64,000 bases of DNA from UBA6136 sp044350805. Its GTDB lineage: Bacteria > Pseudomonadota > Gammaproteobacteria > Methylococcales > Methylococcaceae. Under the pieces are notes generated by a model, which had not been told where the DNA came from, did no database searches, and saw only the letters and a list, made by a program, of their open reading frames with translations. Positions 61,401-64,000 of this stretch are shown in pieces. A program made the translations under genes and the position numbers. Position 1 is the first letter of the stretch, and the number at the start of each line of letters is the position of its first letter. Location: positions 89,122 to 153,121 of the forward strand of contig JBILGU010000005.1 in assembly GCA_044350805.1 (NCBI GenBank). Direction: 5' to 3'.

Positions 61401-61852
61401 ATTTCGCCGCAAGTGAGCGATGGCGCGAAGATGACGTTGAGTACGAGCACTATTCTGATTCCGGCGGAAAGTCGGGGGGACAGAAGGAGAAGCTCGCGTA
61501 CACGATTCTCGCGGCCAGTCTTTCCTATCAGTTCGGTCTGGAATCGGGAGCGCTGCGGTCAAGAACATTTCGATTTGTCGTGATTGACGAGGCATTTGGC
61601 CGAGGGTCCGATGATTCCACTGAATTTGGTCTGGACCTCTTCAAAAAGCTGAATCTGCAATTGCTGATTGTCACTCCGCTACAGAAGATCCATGTCATAG
61701 AACCCTTCATTTCGGGGGTTGGCTTTGTCCACAATGAGGGCGGGCGCAATTCTAAGGTCCTCAATCTCTCGATTGAGGACTACCACCGCTATTCGGAAAA
61801 TGTAGCGGGAATGGTGAAGAACGAATCCGAAGTTGAGTGGCAGGATGACTGA
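58436..61852 (+). CDS. jetC: Wadjet type I SMC-like ATPase JetC (MksB-like)
   Basis: A 1138-aa SMC/SbcC-like motor. The ABC half-site LLTGDIGSGKSTLVDAVTTLL (Walker A, residues 53-72) lies after RLEVLNWGTFDG. Two long coiled-coil arms follow with a hinge-like centre. The C terminus carries the signature SGGKSGGQKEKLAYTIL (about residue 1005) and Walker B FRFVVIDEAFGRGSDDS (about 1045). All ATPase motifs are intact. ATG 58436 overlaps jetB by 17 bp, but AGGAGG sits ideally (9 bp) for GTG 58445, so the true start may be three codons later. The jetD ATG overlaps its stop by 1 bp. Confidence 0.9.
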   Translation: MELVTDHDQSGIDFLGESGLAGFRLQRLEVLNWGTFDGQVWVMELKGRNILLTGDIGSGKSTLVDAVTTLLVPAHRIAYNKAAGADTRERSLKSYVLGHYKSERSEETGLAKPVSLRDEKCLSVILGVFYNEGFDQYVTLAQVFWIKDNQGQPARFFIGADTALNIASDFSGFGGDVGTLRKQLRARGAEIEETFPKYGNWYRRRFGIENEQAMELFHQTISMKSVGNLTDFVRSHMLEPFDVTSRIEALISHFDDLNRAHEAVLKAQRQLDLLKPLMTLSTRHEEIGSQTIHNRSCRDALQTYFGERLKQLLENKLAGLDQEWRKREARVRQTELGKQSNQLRVDELRRVIQQNGGDRLERLATEIEMKLALRETRTQKADRYQRLLGLVKLALPTSHDEFLEQRESLARLKEAAEGQSTEFQNAYMEESFQFQKLREQHTGLVAEIESLRKRKSNIDTRQVEIREALCRFLKIDEDVMPFAGELIQVRTEEKDWEGAAERILRGFGLSLLVPDRHYRSVHEWVEEHHLKGRLVYFHVRSSRNAIQAAPAANALIRKLEVKPDSEFYDWVERELSHRFDIACCSTAEEFRREPRALSLAGQIKDPSGRHEKDDRSRIDDRSRYVLGWSNTAKIMVLESQKKVLEKDIGTISERIAALQVQSKALAGQLDALARLEEFLEYEEIDVATIAAEIERLIKERDDLADASDLLKSLREKLDQALEQLHVADKAHMDARDRRTRIEERQSETQRILDVTLEKIQGVDLEDTLRNELDHIVKNALSAREISIEGAALRESEVRKWLQDKIDEGDRQERVIGEKIVRAMTEFNELFKLETVDMDPALASVPEYARFLAQLERDDLPRFVDRFKVLLNVNTINEIANFNAQLSRERETIKERIERINESLTHIDYVKGRYIRIEAMPTLDAEIRDFQSELRACTEGSLSGTEEAQYSEIRFAQVRKIIDRFRGREGLSDQDRRWTAKVTDVRNWFNFAASERWREDDVEYEHYSDSGGKSGGQKEKLAYTILAASLSYQFGLESGALRSRTFRFVVIDEAFGRGSDDSTEFGLDLFKKLNLQLLIVTPLQKIHVIEPFISGVGFVHNEGGRNSKVLNLSIEDYHRYSENVAGMVKNESEVEWQDD

Positions 61853-63020
61853 TGTGGACCACGCCTACGGATCTAAAGCATCAAATCTTGAGGCTCTGGG
61901 ATCGGGGGGTGTTGGCGCGAAGCCTCATGCATGGGGGGAATGATCTCCCTATCCGGCTGATCTTCAAGACGCCCTCGTCCACGGAATTGACCCACGAATT
62001 CGAGCGTGTACGACAATGGATTCTCGCATTTCAAGGGATTTCGGGAATTCGTATGGAGTGGCGAGACGTTCGGCATCGAGTGCATGGCCAGCAGCGACTC
62101 CCGGCTGAAGTCTGGATTGACGACCTTGACGAGGCTCTGGCTCTCATTGGGAAGAAAAGGGACGGACGCATTCTTCAGAGATTGAAGGAAGAAACTCACC
62201 GCCGATTGCCCGAACTGGAGCCATGGCTTGAGAGACGTCCGCTTCTTGCCATTGAGTTCGAAGACAAATGGTCAAGACTTCTCGCTTTGATCGACTGGAT
62301 GCGCTTGCATCCACGCCCCGGTATTTATCTCCGCCAGGTTGACCTACCCGGTATCGATACCAAGTTCATTGAGGCACACCGCGGTGTCATAGCAGAACTG
62401 GCTTCGGTGGTTTTAGGATTTGACAGCTCCCCTCGAGCAAGCCAACTGGCAGAGGACCTGGGATTCCTTGAAAAACCGGTCCGAATCCGATTTCGAAGTT
62501 TGGATCCCTTACTTCGAATTTTTCCATCGCCAGCCCAGATGCCTGACATCACCCTGGATGCAGAAAATTTTGGGCGGCTTGATCTTCCCGTCTCACGCGT
62601 CTTCATCCTTGAAAATGAAATTAACTTTCTCAGCTTCCCAGAAGTGAGTGACGCGATCGCCATCTTTGGATCAGGGTATGGTTGGGAGGCCTTGTCCCAG
62701 GCATCCTGGCTCCAAAAACCCCATTGTTTTATTGGGGTGACATCGACACGCATGGATTTGCCATCCTGAATCAACTCAAAGCCCAATTGCCCCATGTTGA
62801 GTCTTTTCTCATGAATCGAGAGACCTTGCTGTCACATGAGAGCTTTTGGGGGGTGGAAAAAAATCCCGCTCGAGGCGAACTGAGCTTTTTGAGCCCTGAA
62901 GAAAATGCCCTTTATCACGCGCTGATGAAGGGGGAATTCGGGAAAGGGGTGAGATTGGAACAAGAGCGAGTTTCGTATGCCAGGGTGATAGACGCCGTGA
63001 AGCAGATCCTTCGAACCTAG
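61852..63020 (+). pseudogene. jetD: Wadjet type I nuclease JetD, split by a -1 frameshift
   Basis: JetD is the Toprim nuclease (DUF3322 + DUF2220) that cuts plasmids. The first frame (61852-62769) carries the N-terminal domain and the Toprim Glu motif VFILENEINFLSFP. The second frame, open to 63020, continues with FYWGDIDTHGFAILNQL (the metal DxD) and the family C terminus NRETLLSHESFW. The join falls in CCAAAAACCCC: the A5 run at 62714-62718 would restore one frame if it had six A's, reading WLQKTPLFYWGDID. Unless ribosomes slip or the base is a sequencing error, the nuclease is inactive and the system cannot cut. Confidence 0.85.
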
Positions 63021-63077
63021 AACCAAAGGCGCAGTTCCGCCCGAGAAAACAAAAAGATGTTACTAAATGATGTAAAT

Positions 63078-63114
63078 AGTTAAAGCATACTTTAACTAAA
63101 ATGCATATTTAGTG
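63078..63114. repeat. AT-rich nested palindromes downstream of jetD
   Basis: TAGTTAAAG and CTTTAACTA form a perfect 9-bp inverted repeat with CATA spacer (63078-63099). Overlapping it, ACTAAA and TTTAGT are inverted around ATGCATA (63096-63114). The stretch 63050-63120 is far more AT-rich than its surroundings. It looks like a regulator operator whose gene is no longer here, or a terminator for the jet operon. Confidence 0.45.
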
Positions 63115-63158
63115 AGTTAAGGCGGAAGCGAAGCACAGATCCCAACATGCGGGGATTA

Positions 63159-63199
63159 TTGACTTCCTCCCCTTCCTAAAGGGAGGGGATTCCTGATTC
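63159..63199 (-). mobile_element. IS200/IS605-type right end with end hairpin (omega-RNA 3' region)
   Basis: Reading the minus strand, GAATCCCCTCCC, TTTAGG and AAGGGGAGGAAGTCAA form the end hairpin found at the right end of IS605/IS1341-type elements, with CCCCTCCC pairing to GGAAGGGG (one mismatch). The element end is taken after GTCAA (plus coordinate 63159). In TnpB systems this end and the upstream gene 3' part give the omega-RNA, whose guide is the flanking DNA; here that would be 63139-63158 read on the minus strand. Confidence 0.7.
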
Positions 63200-63221
63200 A
63201 TCGAGAACTGCTTATGCCGAT

Positions 63222-63863
63222 TTACGACACAAGACTGACATTCTCTCCACAGGCTAACACCGCCAGCCCGGCGGCTTCAATGTTTACTGCGGCATTGATG
63301 TCCCGATCCAAAAGGGTCGAGCAGGAGGGGCAAGTCCACTCCCGGTCATTCAATACCAACGCATCGTTCATGTATCCGCAACAAGAGCAACGCTTGGAGC
63401 TTGGGAAAAACTGGTCAATCGCTACAACCGTGCGACCGGCCCAGCTGGCCTTGTATTCCAGCATCGTCACGAAGCTTCCCCAACTGGCATCGGCAATGCT
63501 TTTGCTCAGTTTCGGGTTGCGTATCATGTTCTTCACTTTCAGGGATTCGACGCAAACGACTTGGTTCTCGTTAATCAGTTTGCGGGACAACCAGTGGAGA
63601 TTGTCCGTGCGGCAATCGGAGATTTTGGCGTGAATACGCGCCACCTTCAGCTTTGCCTTGAGCCGGTTCTTGGAACCGAGCTTCTTCTTGGCGAGCCTGC
63701 GCTGGTATTTAGCCAGCTTGGTAGCGTATTTGGCCGTGTGACGGGGATTGCCGGTTTTCGCACCCCTACTCGTGACGAACAGGTCTTTAATGCCAAGGTC
63801 AATTCCTACTGTGTTCGGATTGACTCTCAGCAATTCAGGGACGAACTCGCAAAGGCAGGACAC
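63222..63863 (-). CDS. tnpB: TnpB (RNA-guided nuclease/transposase accessory), 5' truncated
   Basis: The C-terminal 213 residues of an IS200/IS605-family TnpB, an RNA-guided nuclease and Cas12 relative of about 370-400 aa when whole. RuvC parts are present: VGIDLGIKDLFVTS (first Asp), VVCVESLKVKNM (Glu), a four-Cys zinc ribbon (KRCSCCGYMND, WTCPSCSTLLD) and DRDINAAVNIEAAG (last Asp). Homology continues a few codons upstream of the GTG (RYFVSCLCEF) but the frame is closed by a stop at 63927-63929, and the preceding bases show no in-frame TnpB N terminus. No tnpA is visible. The gene is probably non-functional. Confidence 0.8.
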   Translation of the reverse strand: MSCLCEFVPELLRVNPNTVGIDLGIKDLFVTSRGAKTGNPRHTAKYATKLAKYQRRLAKKKLGSKNRLKAKLKVARIHAKISDCRTDNLHWLSRKLINENQVVCVESLKVKNMIRNPKLSKSIADASWGSFVTMLEYKASWAGRTVVAIDQFFPSSKRCSCCGYMNDALVLNDREWTCPSCSTLLDRDINAAVNIEAAGLAVLACGENVSLVS

Positions 63864-64000
63864 GAAGTATCTACTGTTACGTACCGAACTATCTGAGACT
63901 TCCCCGGCCCATTGATTCCGGGATTTTCAAGGGCATTTTCTGCCAGACCCCCTTAATCATCGCGAGAAAACGACAGGCATAAGAAAGGCTGGTGCTCCTC
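63864..64000. other. Degenerate sequence upstream of the tnpB fragment
   Basis: These 137 bp, to the window edge, should encode the missing part of TnpB but every frame is interrupted. A short stretch in another frame (SQIVRYVTV) could be a relic of the TnpB region before RYFVS, which would mean at least one frameshift. A second inserted element could also explain it. Confidence 0.35.

Noticed and set aside
56336..63020. Chromosomal MukBEF/MksBEF condensin without nuclease
   Set aside because: The fourth gene has the DUF3322/DUF2220 Toprim features of JetD, so Wadjet fits better; MksBEF-type systems without a nuclease would lack it.
1..64000. CRISPR array or cas genes
   Set aside because: No regularly spaced direct repeats and no Cas protein motifs; the only RNA-guided relic is the TnpB fragment.

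Overview
The window is bacterial chromosome that reads as a gammaproteobacterium (possibly an acidithiobacillus-like or other deep branch; I cannot name the species). The support is gene content and order: zapA/ygfB/pepP/ubiH, rsmI divergent from lpoA, diaA, cmoA, suhB divergent from trmJ, minCDE, mlaA, rnt, grxD, msbA, rpmB/rpmG, gshB-tonB-yqgE-ruvX-pyrR-pyrB-pyrC' and gmk. MsbA, MlaA, LpoA and TonB imply a Gram-negative envelope. Genes are tightly packed, with many 4-bp ATGA/GTGA overlaps, and are fairly GC-rich.

Layout. 1-3335: cell division (zapA, partial), ygfB, pepP and the ubiquinone hydroxylase ubiH. 3477-13609: a small membrane protein, rsmI and lpoA with start codons overlapping head to head, diaA, an FAD oxidase, a phosphopantetheinyl transferase, two membrane proteins, cmoA, a cold-shock/DUF1294 protein and a solo plasmid-type ParA. 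13610-13956 is non-coding and holds four DnaA-box matches beside an AT-rich tract, an origin-like arrangement. 13957-28633: a Do-type protease, a lipoprotein/sensor-kinase pair, a nucleotidyltransferase, a HAD hydrolase, ubiD, a large mechanosensitive channel, cell-surface acyl- and glycosyl-transferases, suhB and trmJ. 28630-33726: small envelope genes, then a TPP riboswitch ahead of thiO-thiS-thiG and a PaaK-like adenylating enzyme. 33762-42108: a secreted phosphoesterase, minE/minD/minC, an alkaline-phosphatase-fold enzyme, mlaA, rnt, grxD and an isocitrate dehydrogenase of the NAD type.

Three accessory patches interrupt this core. (1) 42245-44457, just after icd: an N-terminally shortened tyrosine integrase and a Fic AMP-transferase, with repeated TGCGTA-type motifs and an 11-bp inverted repeat. 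(2) 54695-63020, after gmk: a hipB/hipA toxin-antitoxin pair with two identical inverted 14-bp operator sites, followed at once by a type I Wadjet (JetABCD) anti-plasmid SMC system. Its nuclease gene jetD carries a -1 frameshift in an A5 run, and jetA begins at a TTG behind a mini-ORF. (3) 63159-64000: the right end of an IS200/IS605-type element with a 5'-truncated tnpB and its end hairpin (the omega-RNA region), 139 bp from jetD.

The most notable points are the HipBA-Wadjet island with its broken jetD, the DnaA-box cluster beside the solo parA, the TPP riboswitch with a possible translationally coupled leader peptide, and a dihydroorotase-like protein without its zinc ligands beside pyrB. 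Everything here comes from reading sequence; no database search was run.
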